Source: Anaerolineae bacterium (lineage in GTDB: Bacteria > Chloroflexota > Anaerolineae > Anaerolineales > Villigracilaceae). Taken from it: a DNA stretch of 16,457 nt. The notes beneath the pieces are model-generated. The model saw only the letters and a program-made list of their open reading frames with translations. It was not told where the DNA came from and ran no database searches. Position numbers and translations under genes: made by a program. Position 1 is the stretch's first letter. Every line of letters starts with the position of its first letter. The DNA is taken from the NCBI GenBank assembly GCA_003484265.1, contig DNDO01000005.1, positions 1-16,457 of the forward strand. Reading direction: 5' to 3'. Below, in pieces: positions 1 through 6,326 of this stretch.

Positions 1-251
1 GCGATGCGGATATTCAGGTCGTTTTCTGCGGCAGTAGCTGGCTCCGCCTCACTAGCTTCATTATCATCTGGCGTAAGACTTGCACCAACTTCAGGTTCAA
101 GCGTCGCCGCCAAACTTACAGTCACTGTGGAAGTTGCGGCGGATGTCAACACGGGGGATGGCATAGGTGTCGTTGTTGTCTGGGATGCTGGGCTGGCGCA
201 TGAAACCAAGACGATCAATAGTATCATTGGAAAGGCAAGTTTCTTTTGCAT
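1..251 (-). CDS. Lipoprotein, N-terminal part only (cut by window edge)
   Basis: An open frame starts at ATG 251 and runs off the window after about 83 codons with no stop. The N-terminus has two lysines, a hydrophobic stretch (residues 5-16) and a lipobox L-V-S-C with the lipidated cysteine at residue 18. It is therefore probably a lipoprotein processed by signal peptidase II and held at the outer face of the membrane. After the cysteine comes a long low-complexity linker rich in Thr, Ser, Pro and Ala, then an acidic patch; no folded domain is reached. A GGAGAAA ribosome binding site lies 5 nt before the ATG. The gap to the upstream DUF711 gene is 11 nt, so the two are probably co-transcribed. 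The function cannot be told from the visible part. Confidence 0.75.
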   Translation of the reverse strand, partial: MQKKLAFPMILLIVLVSCASPASQTTTTPMPSPVLTSAATSTVTVSLAATLEPEVGASLTPDDNEASEAEPATAAENDLNIRI

Positions 252-262
252 AACTTTCTCCC

Positions 263-1465
263 TTATCTTTTTTTGATATCTATTGTTTCCTTACCGTCAA
301 AAGGCGATGATAATGGTTCTGATTCCAAACTCATGATCTTGCTTTGCGCAAAGAACGCGAAATCGAAATTCGTTTCGTCGCCTGCTTTCTTGCCGGGGAT
401 GGGCATCAATCTTGCTGTGAGGGGTTTGTCGAGGCGTAATGCCATTGCTGAAAGATCAAGTAACAGCGGCACAAGTTGCTCGGCGGTTGTATCGCCCGGT
501 AATGGGACAGTGTCCAACCCCGTTCCGCAAACTGCGGAGTAAAGCAACGCATCTTTGATCGTCAACGTCCCTTCGGCAGCACGTTTTGCAAGGACAGAGT
601 CTTCGAGTACCGGTTGCATGAATCCGCTGAAGCCGGTGTGCGGGAAGTCCGCGCGGTCCACGGCTTCGGTCAGGATGGCGGCGGCGGCGAGGGAGCCGTG
701 AAGTCCGATCTTGGGGATTCCCATATTTTCAACGGCGTTGCCCAAGGAATGGGCATCATCGGGGAACGGCGCGAGGGAGAAGTCAATGCCATAAAATTTG
801 ACCTTCAAAGACCTGGCGATCTCCGCAATCTTCTTTCCGTGCTTTTCGATCTCTCCTGTCAGATTATTCCTTCCCTCTTCGATGGTCTTTGCGTTCTCGA
901 ATGCTTTGACCGCCAAATCCGCGGACTCGGTGGCAATACCGAAATAAGGTTTGTCCTTGCCGTGATACGCGGCGGGGAAGAACGGCGCACCCGCGTCCAC
1001 GTTTGCGAGCGCGGCGAATTGCAGGTTGGCGAAACCGTTCGGCTCGATGGGCGCCAGTTTGACGATCACATCCGCGCAGGCGCGGATGGCGGCAAGGTCG
1101 AGTCCGCGTGATTTATCCGCCATGACTCCGCCGAAGAAAACATTCTTGGATATAAAAGCCGAATCGGGAATGACCTCGTAACTGCGAGGGATTTCAGGCA
1201 ACGCCGGACCAAGCGAGACATACCCGACCTTAAGTTCCTGCGCAACCCTGTCAATTTGACCGACGAGTTCGGGCAACCTGTTGATGTTTTCTTCGCCCAG
1301 TAACTTTGGAAACGGGATCGTCGCGATGCGAACCGTCTGCACTTCGTAACCTGCCGCCTCATACGCAGACCTCGCCTCGGCGAGGAACGTCCCTGCTGTT
1401 TGCAGGATTTTGTCCTCGAGCGGGAATTTGGGATTGCAGAAGTAAGTGATGGATCGAATTTTCAT
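263..1465 (-). CDS. DUF711 (UPF0210-like) family protein
   Basis: The 400-residue product begins MKIRSITYF and has the C-terminal signature I associate with DUF711/UPF0210: CGTGLDTVPLPGD, then KPLTARLMPIPGKKAGD and FDFAFFAQ. No signal peptide or membrane segment is visible, so it is probably cytosolic. The biochemical role of the family is not established to my knowledge, and none is proposed here. I chose ATG 1465 because GAGG lies 4 nt upstream. The frame stays open to a TTG at 1495, but that start would overlap the end of the methyltransferase gene and shows no better ribosome site. The gene sits 26 nt after the methyltransferase and 11 nt before the lipoprotein, which suggests one operon. 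Family assignment is from remembered motifs only. Confidence 0.72.
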   Translation of the reverse strand: MKIRSITYFCNPKFPLEDKILQTAGTFLAEARSAYEAAGYEVQTVRIATIPFPKLLGEENINRLPELVGQIDRVAQELKVGYVSLGPALPEIPRSYEVIPDSAFISKNVFFGGVMADKSRGLDLAAIRACADVIVKLAPIEPNGFANLQFAALANVDAGAPFFPAAYHGKDKPYFGIATESADLAVKAFENAKTIEEGRNNLTGEIEKHGKKIAEIARSLKVKFYGIDFSLAPFPDDAHSLGNAVENMGIPKIGLHGSLAAAAILTEAVDRADFPHTGFSGFMQPVLEDSVLAKRAAEGTLTIKDALLYSAVCGTGLDTVPLPGDTTAEQLVPLLLDLSAMALRLDKPLTARLMPIPGKKAGDETNFDFAFFAQSKIMSLESEPLSSPFDGKETIDIKKR

Positions 1466-1491
1466 TTTGCCTCGTCGAAACGTTTCAACGT

Positions 1492-2262
1492 TCAATCGTT
1501 CGAACGTTGTCTAATTACCTCAAACATCAACACAGACCCCGCCACGCCCGCATTGAGCGACTCAATATTCCCAGCCATCGGAATGGAAATTTTCTGTGCA
1601 GCCAGTCTTAGTGCTTCATCGCTTGCGCCTCCCGCTTCACCGCCGATGATGAGCGCGAGTGGATTGCGCAGGTCAGTTTCCCAACAGGAGACTCCGTCCA
1701 TGTCTGCCAGGTGGATTTGCAAATCTTTTGTTTGCGTTTTGATCTCCTCCCAGGTCATGGATCGGATGGGCAAAAGAAAGTGCGCGCCCATCCCTGCGCG
1801 GATAACTTTAGGGGCGAAGGCGTCTGTCGTTTCAGGAGGCAGCAGGACAGCCTGCACACGCGTTGCGGCGGCGGTGCGGAGCAGTGTGCCGAGGTTGCCC
1901 GGGTCACGGATCTGGTCGGGAATAAGGATGAAGTTGGGGGAATTGGGTATTGGAATTTGAGAATCGTGTAAAACAGCGAGAATGCCTTGCGGTGATTCGG
2001 TGTCGCTCAATTTTTGTAAAAGGTCGCCTGCGACGTCATCAACTTCAATGTTGTTTGCCAGTAATGTTTCTATCAAAGCCTTGCCGCGTTCGTTCAACCC
2101 ATCACTATAGAGCGCAAATTGAAATTTCCACCCTGCACTCACGGCTTCCTCGATCAACCGTACACCTTCGATTACAAATGCCTTCGCCTCACGCCGTTCT
2201 TTGGCGCGTCCCATCAGGGAGCGGACGAGTTTCAACTTTGGATTTTGCGACGATGTGATCAC
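1492..2262 (-). CDS. TrmH/SpoU-family RNA 2'-O-ribose methyltransferase
   Basis: The 256-residue protein has the layout of SPOUT methyltransferases that use S-adenosylmethionine to methylate a ribose 2'-OH in rRNA or tRNA. The N-terminal 90 residues (ITSSQNPKLK..., then AFVIEGVRLIEEA) match the substrate-binding domain of the RlmB/TsnR group. The C-terminal half carries motif 1 (DPGNLGTLLRTAAA), motif 2 (GAHFLLPI) and motif 3 (IIGGEAGGASDE followed by IPMAGNIESLNAGVAGSVLMFE); this region folds into the trefoil knot that binds the cofactor. The start is GTG 2262, and its GTGA overlaps the TGA stop of the macro-domain gene by 4 nt, so translation is probably coupled. Genes of this family are often found near rplT. 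The exact target nucleotide cannot be read from the sequence, so no symbol is given. Confidence 0.88.
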   Translation of the reverse strand: MITSSQNPKLKLVRSLMGRAKERREAKAFVIEGVRLIEEAVSAGWKFQFALYSDGLNERGKALIETLLANNIEVDDVAGDLLQKLSDTESPQGILAVLHDSQIPIPNSPNFILIPDQIRDPGNLGTLLRTAAATRVQAVLLPPETTDAFAPKVIRAGMGAHFLLPIRSMTWEEIKTQTKDLQIHLADMDGVSCWETDLRNPLALIIGGEAGGASDEALRLAAQKISIPMAGNIESLNAGVAGSVLMFEVIRQRSND

Positions 2263-2831
2263 GAATTATCCGCCCACCTGGAATCCAAGGTATTGGTAAA
2301 CACATCCACGCTCGATTGATCGAACAGAACGATGTTTACCATGTTCACTTTGGACGCAGGGTTATCATGAAAATAATCTTCAATCGCCGTTAAGATGATC
2401 CCTGCCGCGCGGTCTTTTGGAAAGCCGAAGATGCCTGTTGAGATTGCTGGCATGGCAATGGTCGAACACTTGAGTTCGTCCGCAACGCGCAGAGAACCGG
2501 TCACAGCATCGGATAATTTCTGATCGTCATTGCCACTGCCCCATACAGGACCTACAGCGTGGATCACGTATTTCGCAGGCAGAAGCCCGCCCGAGGTCCA
2601 TGCAGGATGCGTATGAGAGACGGGACCATGCTCTCGAATCCACGTATCCGATTCTTGTTGGATCATCCCCCCGCCTTTTTTCGATATTGCCCACGCCACA
2701 CCGCCCCCGTGTTGGAGTTGATCGTTCGCCGCATTGACAATGGCATCCACTTTTTCGGTTGTGATGTCGCCGTGCACAATCTGGATTTTTTGACCTGTTG
2801 GGAAAACGTGTTCCTTGAGAACGATGTTCAT
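2259..2831 (-). CDS. Macro-domain protein (ADP-ribose / O-acetyl-ADP-ribose hydrolase-like)
   Basis: The 190-residue protein is almost entirely one macro domain. Visible motifs are GDIT (21-24), VDAIVNAAN (28-36), the GGGVAWAI loop (42-49), YVIHAVGPVW, and the phosphate-binding loop AISTGIFGFP. This pattern fits MacroD/YmdB-like enzymes that remove ADP-ribose from proteins or deacetylate O-acetyl-ADP-ribose, though some members only bind ligand. It lies downstream of rplT behind a palindromic element and is coupled by a 4-nt overlap to the RNA methyltransferase gene. ATG 2831 has no close Shine-Dalgarno sequence but has a TACAAT box 6 nt upstream, so the mRNA may be leaderless. RNA or nucleic-acid de-ADP-ribosylation is a possible link to its partner, but this is inference. 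Confidence 0.9.
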   Translation of the reverse strand: MNIVLKEHVFPTGQKIQIVHGDITTEKVDAIVNAANDQLQHGGGVAWAISKKGGGMIQQESDTWIREHGPVSHTHPAWTSGGLLPAKYVIHAVGPVWGSGNDDQKLSDAVTGSLRVADELKCSTIAMPAISTGIFGFPKDRAAGIILTAIEDYFHDNPASKVNMVNIVLFDQSSVDVFTNTLDSRWADNS

Positions 2832-2837
2832 ATGATT

Positions 2838-2843
2838 ATTGTA
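2838..2843 (-). promoter_or_regulatory. Putative -10 box for leaderless macro-domain mRNA
   Basis: On the minus strand TACAAT is followed by exactly 6 nt and then the ATG at 2831. The expected transcription start would be at or next to the A of the start codon. No convincing -35 hexamer is seen, and no SD sequence lies at a working distance from the ATG. Confidence 0.4.
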
Positions 2844-2860
2844 CCCCCGTTAAATATTGC

Positions 2861-2885
2861 AGGGGCAGGTGTCAGACCTGCCCCT
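2861..2885. repeat. Perfect 10-bp palindrome (REP-like), between rplT and macro gene
   Basis: Arms AGGGGCAGGT (2861-2870) and ACCTGCCCCT (2876-2885) are perfect complements around a 5-nt loop. The element lies 8 nt after the rplT stop, but neither strand has a proper T-run after it, so it makes a poor intrinsic terminator. Its core (CAGGT...ACCTG) resembles that of the palindrome at 6392-6424, which suggests a family of short intergenic palindromes. It may protect the 3' end of the rplT mRNA. Confidence 0.55.
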
Positions 2886-2892
2886 ACGGAAA

Positions 2893-3234
2893 TTACTTTG
2901 TTTTTGCGATCACAGCCGCGAACGTCTGCGGGTCGCGGACTGCGATGTCGGCAAGCATCTTTCGATTGAGTTCGATGTTCGCCTTCTTGAGCGCTGACAC
3001 CAGCTTGCTGTAGGTGGTGCCGTTCAAGCGTGCCGCGGCGTTGATGCGCGCGATCCACAACTTGCGGAGGTCGCGCTTGCGCACTCGGCGATCACGGGTT
3101 GCGTACCACAGGCTTTTAAGCATTGCCTCATTGGCTCGCCTGAACAGGCGGTGTTTCGTGCCGCGCTGTCCCTTTGTGATCTTTAAAATTTTCTTGTGTC
3201 TACGGTGGTTCTGTGGACCTCTTTTTACGCGCAT
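2893..3234 (-). CDS. rplT: 50S ribosomal protein L20
   Basis: The 113-residue, strongly basic protein matches L20 over its whole length: MRVKRGPQNHRRHKKILK at the N-terminus, then FRRANEAMLKSLWYATRDRR and DLRKLWIARINAAAR, ending in the globular part with FAAVI. L20 binds 23S rRNA early in assembly of the large subunit, and in several bacteria it represses its own operon by binding the infC leader mRNA. The start ATG 3234 has AGGAG 9 nt upstream. Gene order infC-rpmI-rplT is the classical one. The 96-nt spacer from rpmI contains small inverted repeats that may help balance expression. Confidence 0.97.
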   Translation of the reverse strand: MRVKRGPQNHRRHKKILKITKGQRGTKHRLFRRANEAMLKSLWYATRDRRVRKRDLRKLWIARINAAARLNGTTYSKLVSALKKANIELNRKMLADIAVRDPQTFAAVIAKTK

Positions 3235-3324
3235 TGTTTATTTCTCCTGCAAACCCGCGGACGTCGGCTGATTAAGCCAGTTGTGTACATCCGAAAGCCG
3301 CAACTAAAAAAGGATACGTTAATC

Positions 3325-3340
3325 GGAAAGCTAGCTTTCC
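3325..3340 (-). other. 16-bp perfect palindrome spanning the rpmI stop codon
   Basis: GGAAAGCT/AGCTTTCC has no spacer, and the TAG stop of rpmI (3331-3333) lies inside it. It is followed about 13 nt later on the minus strand by CCTTTTTT. The separation is too wide for a standard terminator. It could mark a processing site or a partial attenuator between rpmI and rplT. Confidence 0.4.
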
Positions 3341-3564
3341 ATATGGGGCGCAAGGCGTTTTACGCGCTTGATGATCTTGGTCGCCTTTACTTCCTGCATT
3401 TCAGACAACTGAGACTTGGTGCGCTTGGATGTGTTTCTGCGCAGGTGGCTCTTGCCGCCTTTCGTGCGCACCAGCTTGCCGGAACCTGTCAGGCGAAAAC
3501 GCTTTGAGGTTGCCTTGTGGGTCTTCAGTTTAATTTTGCCGCCAGATTTTGCTTTGCGAGGCAT
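3331..3564 (-). CDS. rpmI: 50S ribosomal protein L35
   Basis: The 77-residue, Lys/Arg-rich protein contains the L35 core LKTHKATSKRFRLTGSGK, then the GGKSHLRRNTSKRTK segment, and ends KRLAPHM. It is about 12 residues longer than the common 65-residue form. The extra length is mainly an N-terminal extension (PRKAKSGGKI) ahead of the conserved KTHK motif. The ATG at 3564 has AAAGGAG 7 nt upstream, which supports this start over an internal one. L35 is a structural component of the 50S subunit. The gene lies between infC and rplT in the usual order and is presumably translated from the same mRNA. Confidence 0.95.
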   Translation of the reverse strand: MPRKAKSGGKIKLKTHKATSKRFRLTGSGKLVRTKGGKSHLRRNTSKRTKSQLSEMQEVKATKIIKRVKRLAPHMES

Positions 3565-3592
3565 GTTTCTTTCTCCTTTCAGACAATATAAA

Positions 3593-3620
3593 CCGCGGGA
3601 CTGAACCTTCTCGCCCGCGG
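3593..3620 (-). other. Stem-loop in the infC-rpmI spacer
   Basis: CCGCGGG (3593-3599) and CCCGCGG (3614-3620) form a perfect 7-bp GC stem with a 14-nt loop about 17 nt upstream of the rpmI SD. No T-run follows. It may be a translational control or mRNA-processing element of the infC-rpmI-rplT operon; the role is inferred from position only. Confidence 0.4.
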
Positions 3621-3669
3621 ACTTTCAACATCTCTGGGACTTTCTCTATCCAGGCTTCCGCTTCTTTGA

Positions 3670-4224
3670 CTACGGCGAAGCCTGCTCCTCTTTTTCTTTC
3701 TTCTGCGCCACGCCTTTGGCGGGTGCCAGCGTTACGAGCATGGTGCGCCCCTCCATTTGAGGAGGCTGTTCCACCGTGCTTACATCGGACAACGCTTCAG
3801 CGATCTCTTTCAAGTCTTCAAGAGCAATCTCAGGGTAATCCATTTCGCGGCCACGGAACCTGATCGTCACTTTCACCTTATTGCCTTTGAGTAGCCAGCC
3901 TCGGGCATCTTCCACTTTGAAACCGCGGTGTGCCTCATTCGTTTTCGGGCGCAGACGGATCTCTTTGATCTCGACCTTTGTCTGTGCCTTCTTGGCTTCT
4001 TTTTCCTTCTTGGCTCGCTCGTAGATGAACTTTCCGAAATCCATCACGCGACAAACGGGTGGGTTGGCGGAGGGGGAAACCTCCACAAGATCCAGGTTGG
4101 CGTCGCGTGCGATCTCCAGGGCTTTCTTGATGGGAACTACCCCAACATTCTCGCCCTCTGCGTCGATCAAACGGACTTCGTTGACCCGGATGCCTTCATT
4201 GACTCGAAAATCTGATGCGCTGAT
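3670..4224 (-). CDS. infC: Translation initiation factor IF-3, apparent AUC start
   Basis: IF-3 binds the 30S subunit, checks the start codon and initiator tRNA, and keeps subunits apart. The 184-residue product has the N-terminal domain (RVNEGIRVNEVRLID, LVEVSPSANPPVCRVMDFGK), a Lys/Glu-rich linker (YERAKKEKEAKKAQTK), and the C-terminal domain (EIRLRPKTNEAHRGFK, VTIRFRGREMDYPE). The conserved RVNEGIRVNE block lies upstream of the first TTG (4170), so the real start must be further 5'. In that frame there is no ATG, GTG or TTG before 4224. AAGGAG sits exactly 6 nt before an in-frame ATC at 4222-4224. infC is the classic gene using rare AUU-type starts, discriminated against by IF-3 itself for feedback control. 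I therefore place the start at ATC. The C-terminal tail is Lys/Glu/Gln-rich. Confidence 0.93.
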   Translation of the reverse strand: MSASDFRVNEGIRVNEVRLIDAEGENVGVVPIKKALEIARDANLDLVEVSPSANPPVCRVMDFGKFIYERAKKEKEAKKAQTKVEIKEIRLRPKTNEAHRGFKVEDARGWLLKGNKVKVTIRFRGREMDYPEIALEDLKEIAEALSDVSTVEQPPQMEGRTMLVTLAPAKGVAQKKEKEEQASP

Positions 4225-4248
4225 ATGCTTCTCCTTTTTAGAACAGTG

Positions 4249-4267
4249 AACCAGCCCACGGCTGGTT
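4249..4267 (-). promoter_or_regulatory. infC leader hairpin (terminator-like on the plus strand)
   Basis: Arms AACCAGCC (4249-4256) and GGCTGGTT (4260-4267) form an 8-bp stem with a 3-nt loop. In the infC mRNA it lies about 10 nt upstream of the AAGGAG ribosome site and follows a run of A. Read on the plus strand the same hairpin ends in T6, but no plus-strand gene precedes it. It is a candidate for autogenous control of infC-rpmI-rplT (L20 or IF-3), by analogy with known leaders. Confidence 0.45.
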
Positions 4268-4279
4268 TTTTACGGGTTG

Positions 4280-4309
4280 ATAATACCATGAAGGTCTGTG
4301 AGTCGTCAA
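4280..4309 (-). promoter_or_regulatory. Sigma70-type promoter for infC-rpmI-rplT
   Basis: On the minus strand, -35 TTGACG (4304-4309) and -10 TATTAT (4280-4285) are separated by 18 nt, inside the thrS-infC spacer. Transcription would start near 4273, giving a leader of about 50 nt that holds the 4249-4267 hairpin. This would free the ribosomal protein operon from T-box control of thrS. Confidence 0.6.
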
Positions 4310-4315
4310 TAAATC

Positions 4316-4354
4316 AGGCTGTGAGTGAACAAAAAACACCGTCACTCACAGCCT
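4316..4354 (-). other. 13-bp stem-loop after thrS, with a third half-arm inside the infC promoter
   Basis: AGGCTGTGAGTGA (4316-4328) and TCACTCACAGCCT (4342-4354) are perfect complements around a 13-nt loop, 11 nt after the thrS stop. The loop carries the T6 tract on the minus strand, and no T-run follows the stem. The 8-mer CTGTGAGT appears again at 4296-4303, within the spacer of the infC promoter. It could pair with the same partner arm or form a direct-repeat operator. Confidence 0.5.
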
Positions 4355-4364
4355 ACAACCTGCC

Positions 4365-6176
4365 CTACAACTCGCGTGCTCTTCGGGCGATCTTATCCTT
4401 TACCCGCTCCAAGAACTCACCCAGCGGAATATTGTTCTGCTGGCTCCCATCCCTCACCCGCAGGGACACCTGCTCAGCCGCCATCTCGTTGTCGCCAACA
4501 ACCAGCATATAGGGTACCTTCATCAACTGCGCCTGTCTGATCTTTGCATTCATGCGTTGTGCGGACAGATCTGCATGTGCGCGGACACCGTTCGAGCGCA
4601 AATGCTTTGCGATGTTCTCCGCGTATTCGTTCTGCGCATCCGTAATCGAAATGACGCGTACCTGCTCGGGTGAAAGCCATACCGGGAAGTTGCCTGCGAA
4701 ATGTTCGATCAGGAACCCGACCATGCGCTCGTGCGTAGACAACGGCGCGCGATGGATACACAGAGGCACTTCTTCGTTCCCCTCCTTGTTCGTATACTTC
4801 AGGTCGAAACGTTCGGGCTGCGCAAAGTCAACTTGATTCGTGGCGAGGGAGAATTCTTTGCCAATCACGCTCCAAATTTGGACATCGATCTTGGGACCGT
4901 AGAACGCGGCTTCATCGGCCTCTTCGACGAAGGGTACATCGGCATTCGTCATCGCACGGCGCACCATGTCCTCTGTTTTGAGCCATAGGCGCTCGTTGTC
5001 GACATATTTTTTGCCTAGCCCTGCCTTGCTGTGCAGGGACAGGCGCATCACATACTTCTCGATGCCGAATAACTCAAAGTATTTGTGATACAAATCGATC
5101 ACGCCCAGGAATTCCTGCTCGAACTGTTCCTCTGTCACATACATGTGGGCATCGTTCATTTGCAGCGAGCGGACACGCATCAAGCCGAAGAGTTCGCCGG
5201 ACTTTTCGTAACGGTAACAGGTTCCATATTCGGCGAGGCGGATCGGCAGGTCACGATAGGAACGTCCTTTCGAGCCGAATATCTTGTGATGCATCGGGCA
5301 ATTCATTGGTTTGACGTAATACTTCACGCCTTCCAATTCCATCGGCGGATACATGCTCTCTGCGTAATAAGGCAGATGTCCCGAGCGGACGAACAAATCC
5401 TCCTTCGTCAGATTCGGTGTGCGGACGCGTTGATAGCCTGCCTTCTCTTCCATCTCCTTGGCGAGTTTTTCCAACTCCTCGATCATGATCGCGCCGTTCG
5501 GCAGCCACAATGGAAGACCGGGACCCACCTCTTCATCGAAGACAAAGATTTCCAACTCCTTGCCCAGCTTGCGATGGTCGCGTTTCTTGGCTTCCTCCAA
5601 TTGATTGAGATAATCCTTCAACTGTTGTTTGTTCTCCCATGCCGTGCCGTACACGCGCTGTAACTGCTTGTTCTTCTCGTCACCTCGCCAATATGCGCCC
5701 GCGATGCTCATCAACTTGAATGCATCCTGTTTGACCTCTTTCGTATTCTCCACATGCGGACCGCGGCACAGGTCAACAAACGTGTCGTGCTGGTAGATCG
5801 AAATCTCAGGCTTTTCTTTGAGCGGCTCTCCATACTCATCGAGTTCGCCTTTCTCAAGACCCGCGATCAATTCCAATTTGTACGGCTGGTCGGCAAATAT
5901 TTTCTTCGCCTCATCAGCAGAAACAACTTTCTTATTGAATTCGTGCTTACCCTGCACGATCCCGCGCATGCGCTTTTCGATGGCTTCAAGGTCTTCGGGT
6001 GTAAGGCTGCGCGGCAGGTCGAAATCGTAATAAAACCCGTTTTCCACGGGCGGACCGATCGTTATCTTCCCATCAGGGAACATTTCCATCACAGCCTGCG
6101 CCATGACATGTGCCGCCGAGTGACGGATCTTATAGAGGTAAGACTCTTCGTATTTTTCCTGAACTTGTTGCGACAT
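4365..6176 (-). CDS. thrS: Threonyl-tRNA synthetase (lacks TGS domain)
   Basis: This class II enzyme charges tRNA-Thr with threonine using ATP. The 603-residue product begins directly at the editing domain: HSAAH (19-23) and the CRGPH pair (C137, H141) form the tRNA-SAD metal site that removes mischarged serine. The catalytic core follows, with the zinc-site segments MNCPMHH and NDAHMY, motif 2 (TCYRYEKSGELFGLMRVR) and motif 3 around HRAPLSTHERMVGFLIEHFAG, where H is the third zinc ligand. The C-terminal anticodon domain contains VRVISITDAQNEYA and LVVGDNEM. Most bacterial ThrRS have about 640 residues with a TGS domain of roughly 60 residues in front; it is absent here, and the editing domain begins within 20 residues of the ATG. 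AAGGAAG precedes ATG 6176. Control is by the T-box leader upstream. Confidence 0.97.
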   Translation of the reverse strand: MSQQVQEKYEESYLYKIRHSAAHVMAQAVMEMFPDGKITIGPPVENGFYYDFDLPRSLTPEDLEAIEKRMRGIVQGKHEFNKKVVSADEAKKIFADQPYKLELIAGLEKGELDEYGEPLKEKPEISIYQHDTFVDLCRGPHVENTKEVKQDAFKLMSIAGAYWRGDEKNKQLQRVYGTAWENKQQLKDYLNQLEEAKKRDHRKLGKELEIFVFDEEVGPGLPLWLPNGAIMIEELEKLAKEMEEKAGYQRVRTPNLTKEDLFVRSGHLPYYAESMYPPMELEGVKYYVKPMNCPMHHKIFGSKGRSYRDLPIRLAEYGTCYRYEKSGELFGLMRVRSLQMNDAHMYVTEEQFEQEFLGVIDLYHKYFELFGIEKYVMRLSLHSKAGLGKKYVDNERLWLKTEDMVRRAMTNADVPFVEEADEAAFYGPKIDVQIWSVIGKEFSLATNQVDFAQPERFDLKYTNKEGNEEVPLCIHRAPLSTHERMVGFLIEHFAGNFPVWLSPEQVRVISITDAQNEYAENIAKHLRSNGVRAHADLSAQRMNAKIRQAQLMKVPYMLVVGDNEMAAEQVSLRVRDGSQQNNIPLGEFLERVKDKIARRAREL

Positions 6177-6277
6177 TTTCGCTTCCTTTCTTAACTGAGA
6201 TTTGCCTCTGCTTCGTGGATATTTTCCGCGTCTCGAAGGGAAGCAGTGGCGGATGATTTTGCCAGTCCTCCGAGGCG

Positions 6278-6310
6278 CTAAGGCGTGACGATGGATCCAT
6301 TTGTAGTCAT
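6278..6310 (-). CDS. Thr-rich mini-ORF (putative leader peptide) between T-box and thrS
   Basis: Just after the T-box terminator T-run there is a very strong ribosome site, AAGGAGG (6316-6322), 5 nt before ATG 6310. The ORF encodes only MTTNGSIVTP and stops at TAG. Three of its ten codons are threonine (ACT, ACA, ACG), in the leader of the threonyl-tRNA synthetase gene. It lies 101 nt upstream of the thrS start in another frame. A Thr-responsive leader peptide acting as a second sensor would fit, but this is inference. The alternatives are that it is a ribosome landing site that keeps the mRNA stable, or chance. Confidence 0.45.
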   Translation of the reverse strand: MTTNGSIVTP

Positions 6311-6326
6311 AGCGACCTCCTTAAAT

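Noticed and set aside
614..1111. A 165-codon plus-strand frame inside the DUF711 gene
   Set aside because: Gly/Arg/Glu-rich composition typical of antisense to a GC-rich gene; no SD and no family resemblance.
1466..1495. TTG start giving a DUF711 protein 10 residues longer
   Set aside because: It overlaps the end of the methyltransferase gene and lacks a better ribosome site than ATG 1465; the family N-terminus fits MKIRSITYF.
4249..4272. Hairpin plus T6 on the plus strand as a terminator for a plus-strand gene
   Set aside because: No credible plus-strand gene precedes it; more likely it acts in the infC leader on the minus strand.
5085..5663. A 192-codon open frame on the plus strand inside thrS
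   Set aside because: It is antisense to the conserved ThrRS catalytic core, has no ribosome site and no recognisable motif; a shadow frame.
6194..6310. Read-through of the mini-ORF TAG into a further 28 codons ending at TAA just before the thrS SD
   Set aside because: The frame is open, but a 28-codon run without stops is expected fairly often by chance. No Pyl or Sec insertion signal is visible, and the composition is not suggestive.
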